Source: Serratia ureilytica (GTDB lineage: Bacteria; Pseudomonadota; Gammaproteobacteria; Enterobacterales; Enterobacteriaceae). Taken from it: 64,000 nt of DNA. Shown here piece after piece: positions 28,822-38,900 of the stretch. Made by a program: the position numbers and the translations under genes. The notes beneath the pieces are model-generated. The model saw only the letters and a list, made by a program, of their open reading frames with translations, was not told where the DNA came from and searched no databases. Location of the stretch: contig NZ_JABXOF010000001.1 in assembly GCF_013375155.1 (NCBI RefSeq), positions 310,001 through 374,000 on the forward strand. The letters are read 5' to 3'. The first letter of the stretch is position 1, and every line of letters starts with the position of its first letter.

Positions 28822-29796
28822 ATGAGAATTTTATATTACCCTAAAAATAATGGCGTCAATGAATACAGTAACAGATTTAAAATCCTCCTGTCTAAATTTG
28901 GCAGTATCGAAGGGCATACATCAAAAGAGCTATTGCTGAGTCTTGCAAAGTTTAAATTTAGAAAGTTTGATTATGCTTTTGTTAATTGGCTCGAGTCTGG
29001 GTTAATTAATAAAAAGGGAAGGATTAGCTTCTATTGTCTCACTAAGTGTTACCTCAAAACGTGGCTATTTAAACTTGTTTCGAGGAGGGTTGTTTATGTG
29101 AGGCATAATTTTTATCCGCATGCTGCGGTTGAGTCTGATATTAAACGTGCCAGACAGTATACAGATTTTCTGGAGTCTTTATATGATTCAGTTATCATGC
29201 ACTCTCCGGTGGCTAGTCAGGATAATAAACGTTATATCCCTCATCCTTTGTATCAATCCGTTATTCCGGTCGTAGCTGTTGAACCACCATTACTTTCTTA
29301 TGTTTTTTTTGGAAGAATCACGAAATATAAGAAGCTGGATCAGCTTATCGCTGCTGTGCCCAAAAATGTTAAACTAACGATTGCTGGAAGTTGCGATGAC
29401 ACTGAGTACTTAAGTTATTTAACTGGAATAGCCGGAGATAACATTGATATTCGTGCTGGCTTCCTAAGTGATAATGAGGCTCATTTGCTCATTAATAATT
29501 CCCAGGGACTTATTATCGCCCATGCTGATAGTGACATGATTGTCAGCGGGAGTTTTTTCTATTCACTCAGTGCTGGTGTAAGAGTTATAAGCGTTGAAAG
29601 CGATTTTCTTTTATGGGCAGAAAAGGAATTAGGTCACGATGTTATCGTTTGTTTTAAAGATATCGCATCATTGGGTGAGGGGCTTAGTGCGCTGAAACCA
29701 AGAGTTCACTTCGATGGGAAATTAAATGAAGTCATTAGTATGAACTTTAGCGATGAAACCATCTGCAATGCATTGAAAAATAAAATTTTTGATTGA
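28822..29796 (+). CDS. putative glycosyltransferase, divergent
   Basis: A 324-residue protein with a GT-B-like pattern: an N-terminal half starting MRILYYPKNNGVNEYSNRF, a linker, then YVFFGRITKYKKLDQLIAAV followed by LTIAGSCDD and SGSFFYSLSAGVRVISV. The usual E-x7-E motif is not evident, so it is a divergent member, perhaps related to GumI/GumK or AmsE-type enzymes; I could not place it in a family with confidence. It sits between the pyruvyltransferase and a mannosyltransferase-like gene and probably adds a side-chain sugar. Confidence 0.65.
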   Translation: MRILYYPKNNGVNEYSNRFKILLSKFGSIEGHTSKELLLSLAKFKFRKFDYAFVNWLESGLINKKGRISFYCLTKCYLKTWLFKLVSRRVVYVRHNFYPHAAVESDIKRARQYTDFLESLYDSVIMHSPVASQDNKRYIPHPLYQSVIPVVAVEPPLLSYVFFGRITKYKKLDQLIAAVPKNVKLTIAGSCDDTEYLSYLTGIAGDNIDIRAGFLSDNEAHLLINNSQGLIIAHADSDMIVSGSFFYSLSAGVRVISVESDFLLWAEKELGHDVIVCFKDIASLGEGLSALKPRVHFDGKLNEVISMNFSDETICNALKNKIFD

Positions 29797-29824
29797 CTAA
29801 GGCTATATGTTACGCGAGGAAATA

Positions 29825-30991
29825 ATGCTAAATGATAAAATAAGCGTTGGAATTGTAGCTGATTGGTTAGTGACTTTTGCTGGTGCCGAGAAGGTGATAA
29901 AAGAGTTTCTTGAGCTCTATCCTGAAGCAGAACTGTATTCTATTATCGATTTTTTATCTGATAAAACCAGAATGGATGCGTTTAAAAACAAGCGTGCTAA
30001 GACTAGTTTTATTCAAAAAATGCCAAAGGCAAGATCTAAATATCAAAACTATCTTCCCCTGATGCCTCTTGCTGTTGAACAATTAGATGTTAGTCACCAT
30101 GACGTTATCCTTTCAAGTAGCCATGCTGTCGCGAAGGGAGTGCTGACCGGACCTGACCAGCTTCACATAAGCTATGTACATTCTCCGATAAGATATGCAT
30201 GGGATCTGCAACATCAATATTTGAAAGAGTCAGGGTTGAATCGTGGTTTTAAAGGCAGTCTTGCGAAATATATCTTACATAAAATGCGTATGTGGGATTA
30301 CAGAACTGTAAATGGAGTAGATCATTTCGTCGCCAATTCACAGTTTATCGCACGGAGAATAAAAAAGGTTTATGGACGTGATGCTGATGTCATTTATCCT
30401 CCGGTAGATGTTCAGCGCTATGAACTGGTCGATAATAAAGATGATTACTATGTTACGGCATCCCGTTTGGTACCATATAAAAAGGTTGATTTAGTCGTCG
30501 AAGCATTTGCTCATATGCCAACAAAAAAGTTAGTTGTTATTGGTGATGGTTCCGAAATGGAGAAAATAAAAAAAGTCGCCGGAAAAAATACAAATATTGA
30601 GATATTAGGCTATCAAAGCGATGAGGCTATGAAAAATTTGATGGCAAAAGCGAAAGCTTTTGTTTTTGCTGCTGAAGAAGATTTTGGAATTACTCCTGTT
30701 GAAGCACAAGCTTGCGGTACACCCGTGATCGCTTTTGGTAAAGGGGGATCCCTCGAAACTGTGCGACCCTATGGCGAATCTTCTGCGACAGGTATTCATT
30801 TCCCACAACAATCCGTTGACTCACTGATTGTAGCGATTGAAAAATTTGATGTAATAAGTGAATCAATCAGTCCATTAGATTGTCGAACTCATGCTGAGAA
30901 ATTTTCTACTGCAAGGTTTAGAAAAGAGATCGATGCGTACGTTTCGAATAAATGGCAAGACTTCTCAGAGAAAAAACGCATACAATATTAA
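29825..30991 (+). CDS. GT4 glycosyltransferase, WbaZ/AceC-like (probable mannosyltransferase)
   Basis: A 388-residue GT4 enzyme. MLNDKISVGIVADWL, then AGAEKVIKEF, LHISYVHSPIRYAWDLQHQY and IYPPVDVQRYEL are strongly reminiscent of WbaZ, GumH and AceC-type GDP-mannose-dependent transferases. The donor site is AAEEDFGITPVEAQACGTP. GAGG precedes the ATG at 29825. Nearby manC and manB supply GDP-mannose, supporting a mannosyl donor, though the donor is an inference from family resemblance. Confidence 0.82.
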   Translation: MLNDKISVGIVADWLVTFAGAEKVIKEFLELYPEAELYSIIDFLSDKTRMDAFKNKRAKTSFIQKMPKARSKYQNYLPLMPLAVEQLDVSHHDVILSSSHAVAKGVLTGPDQLHISYVHSPIRYAWDLQHQYLKESGLNRGFKGSLAKYILHKMRMWDYRTVNGVDHFVANSQFIARRIKKVYGRDADVIYPPVDVQRYELVDNKDDYYVTASRLVPYKKVDLVVEAFAHMPTKKLVVIGDGSEMEKIKKVAGKNTNIEILGYQSDEAMKNLMAKAKAFVFAAEEDFGITPVEAQACGTPVIAFGKGGSLETVRPYGESSATGIHFPQQSVDSLIVAIEKFDVISESISPLDCRTHAEKFSTARFRKEIDAYVSNKWQDFSEKKRIQY

Positions 30992-31076
30992 TTACTTTAA
31001 TGTTTCTGCTTCTATTATTTCTGGTGAATTCAATGCTGTTTATTTTGAATTAAACTGTATCAGACGAGATGATTCA

Positions 31077-32507
31077 ATGGGTACTAAAAAAAATGTAAGT
31101 GGCTTTGTTTCAAAGTTCGCTTTAGCTATATCTGATCTTATTATTTTCAATGCGTCATTTTATCTCTCTTGCATTGTGATTTATTTTATTTTTGGAGGGA
31201 TTGAGCAATTCCTACCACAAACTGAATTTGCCACAAGGGCGTTAGCTCAATTTATACTGTCATTGCTCTGTGTCTTATGGTTTTGGACGCGGTTGCGGCA
31301 TTATACGTATCGGAAACCATTTTGGTTTGAACTTAAAGAAGTGATTAGAACATTGATCATTTTCTCTGTCCTTGACTTGGCCCTTGTAGCATTTTCGAAA
31401 TGGGATTTTTCCAGATATATTTGGCTTTTTTCTTGGGTGATGATCATAACTCTTCTGCCTTTAAGCAGAGCATTTACAAAGCGGCTTCTTAACAAATTTG
31501 GTATCTGGAAAAAAGATACCGTTATTATAGGCACTGGTCGAAATGCTAAAGAAGCATTTGTCGCACTGCAAAGCGAAGAGGTCTTAGGATTCCAGGTGTC
31601 TGCATTTGTATGTACTAGTGAGCCTTGTGATGATACTTTTCTTGGGGTTCCTGTAATTGCGACACAGAAGCAACTTTGGGAAAGAATAGATACGGATAAT
31701 ACACAATTTATCATTGCCCTTGAGTTCGAACAGCATGCAGAAAGAGATTATTGGTTAAAAGAGCTTGCCAAGCATAATTGCCGTTCTATTTCTGTAATAC
31801 CGACACTGCGTGGTGTTCCTCTTTATGGTACAGATATGTCATTTATCTTCAGCCATGAAGTCATGATTCTGCGTGTCAGTAATAATTTGGCAAAAAGATC
31901 ATCGAGATTGATTAAGCGCACTTTCGATATATTTGGCTCATTAGCTATATTAATTCTTCTTTCTCCTGTTCTTTTAATTTTGGCATATAAAATTTCTCGC
32001 GATGGCGGTAGTCCTATTTATGGTCATGAGCGTGTTGGTCATAATGGAAAGAAATTCAAATGTTTGAAATTTAGGTCTATGGTTCTAAATTCTAAAGAGG
32101 TATTGGAAGAGATATTGAGGACGAACGAGGATGCTCGTAAAGAGTGGGCAACTGACTTTAAACTGAAAAATGATCCGAGAATAACAAAGATTGGTTCATT
32201 CATTCGGAAAACGAGTTTGGATGAATTACCTCAACTTTGGAATGTTCTCATTGGTGAGATGAGCCTGGTGGGACCTAGGCCCGTTGTTGAAGAGGAACTT
32301 TGTCGCTATGCCGGTGATGTTGATTACTATTTGATGGCTAAGCCTGGTATGACCGGCTTGTGGCAGGTCAGTGGTCGAAATGATATAGACTATGATACGC
32401 GTGTCTACTTTGATGCCTGGTATGTAAAAAACTGGGCGCTTTGGAATGATATCGCAATTCTTTTTAAAACTATAGGCGTGGTGTTGAAAAGAGACGGCGC
32501 GTATTGA
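31077..32507 (+). CDS. undecaprenyl-phosphate hexose-1-phosphate transferase, WcaJ/GumD type
   Basis: A 476-residue polyprenyl-phosphate hexose-1-phosphate transferase that starts the repeat unit by transferring glucose-1-P (or galactose-1-P) to undecaprenyl phosphate. Several N-terminal membrane spans and a Rossmann-like middle part (TVIIGTGRNAKEAFVAL) precede the catalytic bacterial-sugar-transferase domain (about 280-476: FKCLKFRSM, KTSLDELPQLWNVL, MSLVGPRPV, GMTGLWQVSGRND, RVYFDAWYVKNW). The ATG at 31077 was chosen for length, close to WcaJ (464), although the frame is open from 30891. Glucose is favoured because WcaJ/GumD enzymes use UDP-glucose. Confidence 0.9.
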   Translation: MGTKKNVSGFVSKFALAISDLIIFNASFYLSCIVIYFIFGGIEQFLPQTEFATRALAQFILSLLCVLWFWTRLRHYTYRKPFWFELKEVIRTLIIFSVLDLALVAFSKWDFSRYIWLFSWVMIITLLPLSRAFTKRLLNKFGIWKKDTVIIGTGRNAKEAFVALQSEEVLGFQVSAFVCTSEPCDDTFLGVPVIATQKQLWERIDTDNTQFIIALEFEQHAERDYWLKELAKHNCRSISVIPTLRGVPLYGTDMSFIFSHEVMILRVSNNLAKRSSRLIKRTFDIFGSLAILILLSPVLLILAYKISRDGGSPIYGHERVGHNGKKFKCLKFRSMVLNSKEVLEEILRTNEDARKEWATDFKLKNDPRITKIGSFIRKTSLDELPQLWNVLIGEMSLVGPRPVVEEELCRYAGDVDYYLMAKPGMTGLWQVSGRNDIDYDTRVYFDAWYVKNWALWNDIAILFKTIGVVLKRDGAY

Positions 32508-32528
32508 AGCGATGACTGAGGGGGAAGT

Positions 32529-34514
32529 ATGAATAGACGAGAGCTTGTTGGCAAGTTTTTGGTAGGTGCTGCTGGACTTTATTCATTTAAAGCTAGTGCA
32601 GAACCATTACCAAAAGCAAATCAAGTTGAGTTTGTCAGAGACTCTGTAATGGGAGGGGTTAAAACTATCGAGGGACAAGTTACTTTAAGTCCAGAAATGT
32701 TTCTTCCTAAACAAGCTGACAAAGCGAATACTGAGTCAAGTGGTGTGGTATCTGATTACTATACTGCCTTTTCTTTAATGTTTTCTAAAGCCCATGAGCT
32801 TTCAGAAAACAACATTGTCAATATTAATATTGAAAAAGAATACCGACTTTCTCGTGCATCATTTGAACTTCCTTCTAATTGCCATATTTTCGGCCATGGA
32901 TTAATTTACTTGGATTCAGACTCCGATACGGAGTACTTTTTTCGTGCTGTAGAGCGGCGTAATTTTTCTATCAGAGATGTAATTTTAAGTTCCTCAAAGG
33001 TGGAGAAGTTATGGAGTAAGTCTGCGAGTGGTGTTTTGATCGAGCGCTGTACTGGGTTCTCATTGTCTAATTTGGATATAAGTTTTAGAACAGATGCAAT
33101 TGCCATCACTAGCAGCCATTCTTTCAGAGTCATGCACTGCACTTTGCATGATTTAGGAGAAGAGGGGATAGTAGTACGTTCTAGCTCTCGGTGGATGATA
33201 TTTGATAACCATATTTATAACCACAATGGTGACGGTATTCTTTTGAAAACCGGCAGCCGGGATTCTAGAGATGGTAAAGTTATATATAACCGCGTTCATG
33301 GCGGTGCCGATCGTTATGGGCTTAAAGGAACCAATGGCGGTGGGATAACATTAAATGACGAGGTAAAGGGGTCTTCAACTTATTTCCATAATTTGTTAGT
33401 GCAAGGGAATACAGTCGAGAATACCTCTTACGGTATTTCTTTTACAAATATAGAAAACCTGAAGGTTGTGGATAATAATATTACGGCAGTGCAAAGATTT
33501 GGCATTGTTATAGATAATGCAGTTTATAATAACCCTCAGAGGCATTCTAGCAATAAAACTCTGATTTCAGGAAATTCTGTTCAATATACCCAGCAGGCGG
33601 GGATTTCATTTAGTTCACAAAATGGTGTTGATGTAGAGAATACTATTATCTCTCAAAACTTTGTATCTGATTGCGCATTGTCTGAAAAAGCCGATTTCCC
33701 TGGCATTTCAGCTAATCATGCAACGATATCAAACAATCGAGTCTCTCGGTGCAGAACCCTTCTGAGCGCAAGAGATTGCGTCATTGAAGGTAATTTTTTT
33801 TCTGATAGTTTGAAGTCGAAATCAGGCAAGGATTCTGCTGTGTTGAAAATAGGGGGTGGGACGACTTTCTCAGGAAATGTAGTTTCTGAAAAAAACATGG
33901 GGCATATTATGCTGGGTGATGTGTCTGGCAGTATATTTTCCGGAAACAGAATAAGTACCGCCTCAGGTTTTGCTGTTTTTTACTCGGAGGTCAATCTTAC
34001 GGACACGGTTCTTTTCAAGGACAATATAATAAATAATGACTCTGCTATTGTTTTCAAATTAAACCCGACTTCATTAAGTTACCTTTCTTGCGATCATGAA
34101 TCTTTGGGGTATAAAACCACGTACTTTGGTCTCCCAAAAAAAGGAAAGTTTAAACGAGGTGATAGAGCGATTAATAAAAATATTTATCCGGGTATGCCTT
34201 GTGAATGGGTATGCACTAAGGAAGGGAATCCAGGAGAGTGGCAGATTGATAAATTCCTCGATCTTGTTGTAAAGACAGAAGTATATAAGGTTTCAGTCGC
34301 TGTAGGTTCCTCAGGCGAGCTGACGGTGCGAGATGATCGGATAAAGGAGGGGTTTCTTGTTGTCTCTGTTACTCCCGCACTCGGTGTACCAGGTGTGATT
34401 TATTCAGCTATCGTTCAGAAGGCAGGTCAGGCTATTATCAATATTGTAAATGTTGGGAAGGAAACCGCATCTATCAATACTGCCTTTATTTTGACCATTA
34501 ATAGCGGTTACTGA
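32529..34514 (+). CDS. secreted right-handed beta-helix protein, WcaM-like position
   Basis: A 661-residue protein not matched to a named gene. Residues 1-24 (MNRRELVGKFLVGAAGLYSF) look like a Tat signal: twin Arg at 3-4, moderately hydrophobic core, cut near ASA. Residues about 85-500 hold repeated short strands with Asn/Gly turns (for example FDNHIYNHNGDGILLKTGS, VEGNTV-like steps) typical of parallel beta-helix lyases. The C-terminal part has a CEWVCTKEGNPGEW motif known from phage tailspikes and surface hydrolases. E. coli colanic-acid WcaM is likewise a Tat-like beta-helix protein at the end of its operon. It may trim, modify or bind the polymer in the periplasm. No catalytic residues can be assigned. 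Confidence 0.75.
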   Translation: MNRRELVGKFLVGAAGLYSFKASAEPLPKANQVEFVRDSVMGGVKTIEGQVTLSPEMFLPKQADKANTESSGVVSDYYTAFSLMFSKAHELSENNIVNINIEKEYRLSRASFELPSNCHIFGHGLIYLDSDSDTEYFFRAVERRNFSIRDVILSSSKVEKLWSKSASGVLIERCTGFSLSNLDISFRTDAIAITSSHSFRVMHCTLHDLGEEGIVVRSSSRWMIFDNHIYNHNGDGILLKTGSRDSRDGKVIYNRVHGGADRYGLKGTNGGGITLNDEVKGSSTYFHNLLVQGNTVENTSYGISFTNIENLKVVDNNITAVQRFGIVIDNAVYNNPQRHSSNKTLISGNSVQYTQQAGISFSSQNGVDVENTIISQNFVSDCALSEKADFPGISANHATISNNRVSRCRTLLSARDCVIEGNFFSDSLKSKSGKDSAVLKIGGGTTFSGNVVSEKNMGHIMLGDVSGSIFSGNRISTASGFAVFYSEVNLTDTVLFKDNIINNDSAIVFKLNPTSLSYLSCDHESLGYKTTYFGLPKKGKFKRGDRAINKNIYPGMPCEWVCTKEGNPGEWQIDKFLDLVVKTEVYKVSVAVGSSGELTVRDDRIKEGFLVVSVTPALGVPGVIYSAIVQKAGQAIINIVNVGKETASINTAFILTINSGY

Positions 34515-34587
34515 TTTGCAGGCTATTACCTAATCCATTCTTGAGTTTGTAATTTGTATGGAACGAAATTTTATTTTGGCGGATGAT

Positions 34588-35646
34588 ATGAACAGAGACC
34601 TACCTCAGCAGAAAGCTAGTTCCGGGGTCCCTGGGCGATTGGAGTATGTGGATTCCATACGTGGCTTAGCTGCTATTGGTGTCGTTATAGCACATTTTAT
34701 TGTTCCTTTATATTTGAGTTCTTCGGTCATATTTCATGACTTTATTGATATTGGAAAGATTGGCGTCGTACTTTTTTTCATTATTAGTGGGTTTATTATC
34801 CCTTTTAGTTTTAAAGAAAAGAATGGTGGTGTGAAAGCCTTTCTCATCTCTCGTTTTTTTCGTCTTTATCCGGCCTACTGGGTATCGCTTTTTATTTTTT
34901 TAGTCGTCAGCTATTTTTGTGGCGCGTCATATCCTATTCTTCAAATATTGTCTAATATCACTATGTTTCAATCTGCTTTTGGGGTTAGAGATATCGTTGG
35001 TGTTTATTGGACATTATTTATTGAGTTGGTTTTCTATGCGTTATGCGTATTTCTTTTTGTGATGGGAATATTGAATAATCTCAGGACAAATTTTTATCTT
35101 TCTCTGGTAATGCTCGGTTTTGCTTTGTTCTTAGGTGGGGTTCGCTATTTTAGTGGAATTTCTCTTCCTGTTGCTCTGCCACTTGCCTTATCGTTAATGA
35201 TGTTTGGTGGGATGTGGCGTGCATATATTCTTCATGGTGATTATTACGCGAAGAAGTTATGTGGAAGGTATATTTTTGTTTATGTATTTATGATTCCAGT
35301 AATATGTAGTTTTGCATATGGTGGTTTATTTGGTAATGGTATTCGCTATATCATCACTTATCTGTTGAGTGTCGTGCTCTTTTTCATTTTTACAACGAAA
35401 GTGAGATTGCAAAATCGTTTCTTTGTTTTTTTGGGGACAATAAGTTACTCTGTTTATTTGATTCATCCTTCAATTCTTGTTTTGTTTGAATATTTTTCCG
35501 ATACACTCGATTCAAATTGGAAGCTCTTCTGGGCTATCATCGGGGTAATTGTAACAATTCCAATTTCTCATGTGATTTATAAGTTCGTAGAAGAACCTGC
35601 TGTCGCTTTCGGCAGAAAGATGAAAAATCATATAGTTAGCAGCTAG
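34588..35646 (+). CDS. acyltransferase-3 family O-acetyltransferase of the capsule
   Basis: A 352-residue acyltransferase-3 (OafA/WcaB-like in role, GumF/G type in family) membrane protein. LEYVDSIRGLAAIGVVIAHF carries the conserved Arg25 and His36; IGVVLFFIISGFII, LISRFFRLYPAYW and VYWTLFIELVFY follow. It should O-acetylate a sugar in the periplasm-facing or lipid-linked unit. The ATG at 34588 has GGCGGA upstream; an ATG at 34558 would add ten residues with no clear ribosome site. Last gene before the operon terminator. Confidence 0.86.
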   Translation: MNRDLPQQKASSGVPGRLEYVDSIRGLAAIGVVIAHFIVPLYLSSSVIFHDFIDIGKIGVVLFFIISGFIIPFSFKEKNGGVKAFLISRFFRLYPAYWVSLFIFLVVSYFCGASYPILQILSNITMFQSAFGVRDIVGVYWTLFIELVFYALCVFLFVMGILNNLRTNFYLSLVMLGFALFLGGVRYFSGISLPVALPLALSLMMFGGMWRAYILHGDYYAKKLCGRYIFVYVFMIPVICSFAYGGLFGNGIRYIITYLLSVVLFFIFTTKVRLQNRFFVFLGTISYSVYLIHPSILVLFEYFSDTLDSNWKLFWAIIGVIVTIPISHVIYKFVEEPAVAFGRKMKNHIVSS

Positions 35647-35675
35647 CGTTTCTTTATTTATTTCTTGTAACTCGA

Positions 35676-35702
35676 AACCCAGGGCTCCCTGGGTTTTTTT
35701 TT
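35676..35702 (+). terminator. strong terminator ending the capsule operon
   Basis: AACCCAGG (35676-35683) pairs with CCTGGGTT (35688-35695) across a 4-base loop, followed by a nine-T run to 35702. It separates the capsule operon from slaA. Confidence 0.92.
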
Positions 35703-35934
35703 GCTAAAATAATTGCATGATAATAATAATCTTAGTTATTTAATTTATTTTTTAACTGGTTGATTTATAGTTGTTTTTTTAATGGCCCCCTTGTTCTTGA
35801 CAAGCTTTGATTGGTGAACTTAACTCAAATCGTGAACCTTTATGTTTTCTTTTAGGTTCAATTTTGTCTTTCGTTTCTTCTTATCTTTCGGCTTCTCTAA
35901 ACAGTTTGCATTTAGCATTGCAAGGGGAACTATA

Positions 35935-38900
35935 ATGGCTGGTTTAGCGTATCAACAAGAAGCAGCAGCTCTTCTTTATGCAGTATTGGGAACAAAATCA
36001 ACAATCTCTGCTTATGACTCTATCGGGGGACAGTTAGAAAGAGCAGTGGTTACTTCGGATGGTTATGTACAAACATTACTGTCTTCAGCTCAAGGGCAAG
36101 CCTTATATGCTGGAAAGACTACCTCGGAAATTGTGCAGAGCGTTTACACCAACGTTTATGGGCAAGCTCCATCAGGGGCCGTTTTGACGGAATTGCTTGG
36201 TGGCGGAACGGTTGGCCAGATTCTTTCCAAGATTGTCAATGGGGTGTTGGATTACAGTGGTTTTGATTCGACACAGTTAGCTGCACAAGACTCCTTCACG
36301 AATACTATTGATACCATACTTTATCCGTCTGCAAGCGCCGCAGCTTCCTCAGGAAGTGGTGCCGCCGATATTCAGGCTCTGTATTATGTATTAGGTGCAG
36401 GTATTACACCAGATATTGTTAATACTTGGGGCAGTGCGATAAGTGCTGGAACAAAAACGCTGTTAGATGCGGCTACGGATGCAATCAAGGGACGAGCTTA
36501 CTTATCAGGTGTGAGCAATACTGACTTTGTAACCAGACTGTTCGTGCAAGGTTATGAGCGTGCGCCTACGCAAAGTGAACTTAACACTTACCTCAGTGAA
36601 CTCACGGGGGGGACGTCGCGTGCCCAAGTTGCTTTGGAAGTCATCGCCTCTCTGAGGGGGACGGTATCACCATCCGACGCTCTCGCTCAGACGCATTTTA
36701 ATGGAGCAAGCAAGGTTTATGCACCTGGCGAGTTGGCGGCGCTTGTTTATCAAGAGCAAGTGGCCTCTATCTATCTCGCCGTTCCTGATCGTGCAATTGA
36801 TGCCGCGGGCTTGGATCCTTACAGTAAAAAACTTGAAGCTGGCAAGTCTTTTGAAAGTCTCATTACCAGTCTTTTAGGATCTGCAGAATTCCAGCGTAAA
36901 GGTGCGCAGCTATCTGGCGATGATTTTATCCAGCATGTCTATACTGCCGTTCATGGCGCAGCTGCCACGGCGGCACAACTTGCACTTTATAGTGGGCTTT
37001 CTTCCAAGTCATTGATTACACAGGCAATAATTAATGATCTTCGTACTTCGACTGCTACTGATGCCACAACTGTAACTCAACAGCATGGGTTCGAATTTGA
37101 TATCGGTACCAGTCTGCTGTACAAAACGGCAGCTTCGCTGACCGCAACGGCTGCGGGCGGTAACGCTACGGGAACAGTAAATACCGGGGCTTCACACCAA
37201 ATTAGCAACGCCGAAACAGCTGTACTGACGAATGTCCAATTGAACGCCAATGCCGCCAGCCTGGTCAACCTGAAGTTCGCCGATCACTTGGCCAACCTGA
37301 CCATCAACGGCACCAGCGCGGCAACGGTTAACCTGTCTGACAACGGTGTCAACCCAGGGGTTGCTGTCACCGTCAACAACGGCAACGTGATCCTGAATGC
37401 CAGCTCCGGCGCAGACAACGTGGTCGTTACTTCGACGGCAAACATCGCGACCGGCACGGCGAAGTTTAACCTCGGCGCCGGTAACGACAGCCTGCACTGG
37501 GCGGGCAACGGTGTTTCCGGTGGGGCGAACACTGTCGCGAACACGGTTAAGGCTGATGGCGGCGCAGGTACCGACTCCATATCCGCCAACTTCATCACCA
37601 AAACCGTAGTGACTAACCAGAACGCCCTGGGCGTTCGCACCAGCACAGTGAGCAGCAACGCCAACAACTTCTCGAACTTTGAGCAGATTGATCTGACCGG
37701 CTATATCGGTAAGTCTGTCGGTACGCTGATTACGACACCGCTGATTGGTTCACCGACCACCACCAGCGTCACTACGCCAACCAACACCTTCGACTTTGGC
37801 CTGACCAACGGCACGTCTACGGTAGAAGGCACTACGGGCGGCACAGTCACCCAGAACGCAGCGGCGACCAACCTGGGGACGCAAGGCTTCGTGATCTCCG
37901 GCCTGGCTAACGTCAACGTCATCAACGCTGCCGGCGGTAACGCCGCACAGCTGGAAGTGAAAGGTGACGCGACCTCCGCCAGTACGCTGAACTTTACCTT
38001 CGTCCAAAACGCCACCGACCACTTCAACATCAACTTTGATGCGGTGAGTTCTGCCAACGTGAATGCCGGCGCCATCAGCCTGAACAGCAGCAGCAGCCTG
38101 ATTGGTGGTACTGCATTGAGTACGGTGAACGTGGCTTCGGGCGGGACCGGTAGTTTTGACAATATCTTGTCGTTGGCCGGCACCAATGCGCAGGTTCAGA
38201 CCATCAACGTGACCGGTGATCACGCGCTGGATCTGACGCTGGGCAGCGGTTTTAGCAACGTGCGTGATATCAATGCATCCACTAACACCGCTGGTCTGAA
38301 TCTCGACTCCAGCCATGGCGGCACCGGTGACGGCATTATCATTCAACTGCTGAACATTCTGCCGCTGAGCGTCGTCACTACCAACCTGCTTGCGCCTGTG
38401 CTGACGGCGTTGGGTCTGAACGGTTATCAACTGACCGTAGAAGGCTCAAGCGCTGCCGACACTTTGGGCGTGATTGGCAACACCACGCTGACCGGCGGTG
38501 CGGGTGCGAACATCTACGACATCAAAGCGAGTAATACGCAGGCCGGTGTGACCATCAAAGACTTTAGCAGCCTCAAAGACAAGATTGTCGATGTTAACCA
38601 TGGCGGCCTGACTATCTCCAATGACGCCAGCGGCACGGCGGTCGCGGACTACGGCACGCGCTCAGCAGATACGCTGGATGCGCTGTTGGGGACCCTGGTG
38701 GGCGGTTTGACCAATGGCGTTATCGGCCTTCTGGGCGGTATTCTCGGTCTGGATGGCAACAACTCGCTGACGTCGAAAGTGGGTGTGGCATCCGTTGTAT
38801 TCAGCGGTGGCGGCAATACCGCCAGCTCCTATGTGATTATCGACAACAATGATAACCACGCGCTGGATCTTAATGATACCGTCGTATACCTGACTGGCCA

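Noticed and set aside
37150-38900. Repeated GGT/AAC-rich DNA in slaA as a tandem DNA repeat or CRISPR-like array
   Set aside because: The similarity is at protein level (Asn, Thr, Gly-rich body); units are not identical and have no regular spacers.
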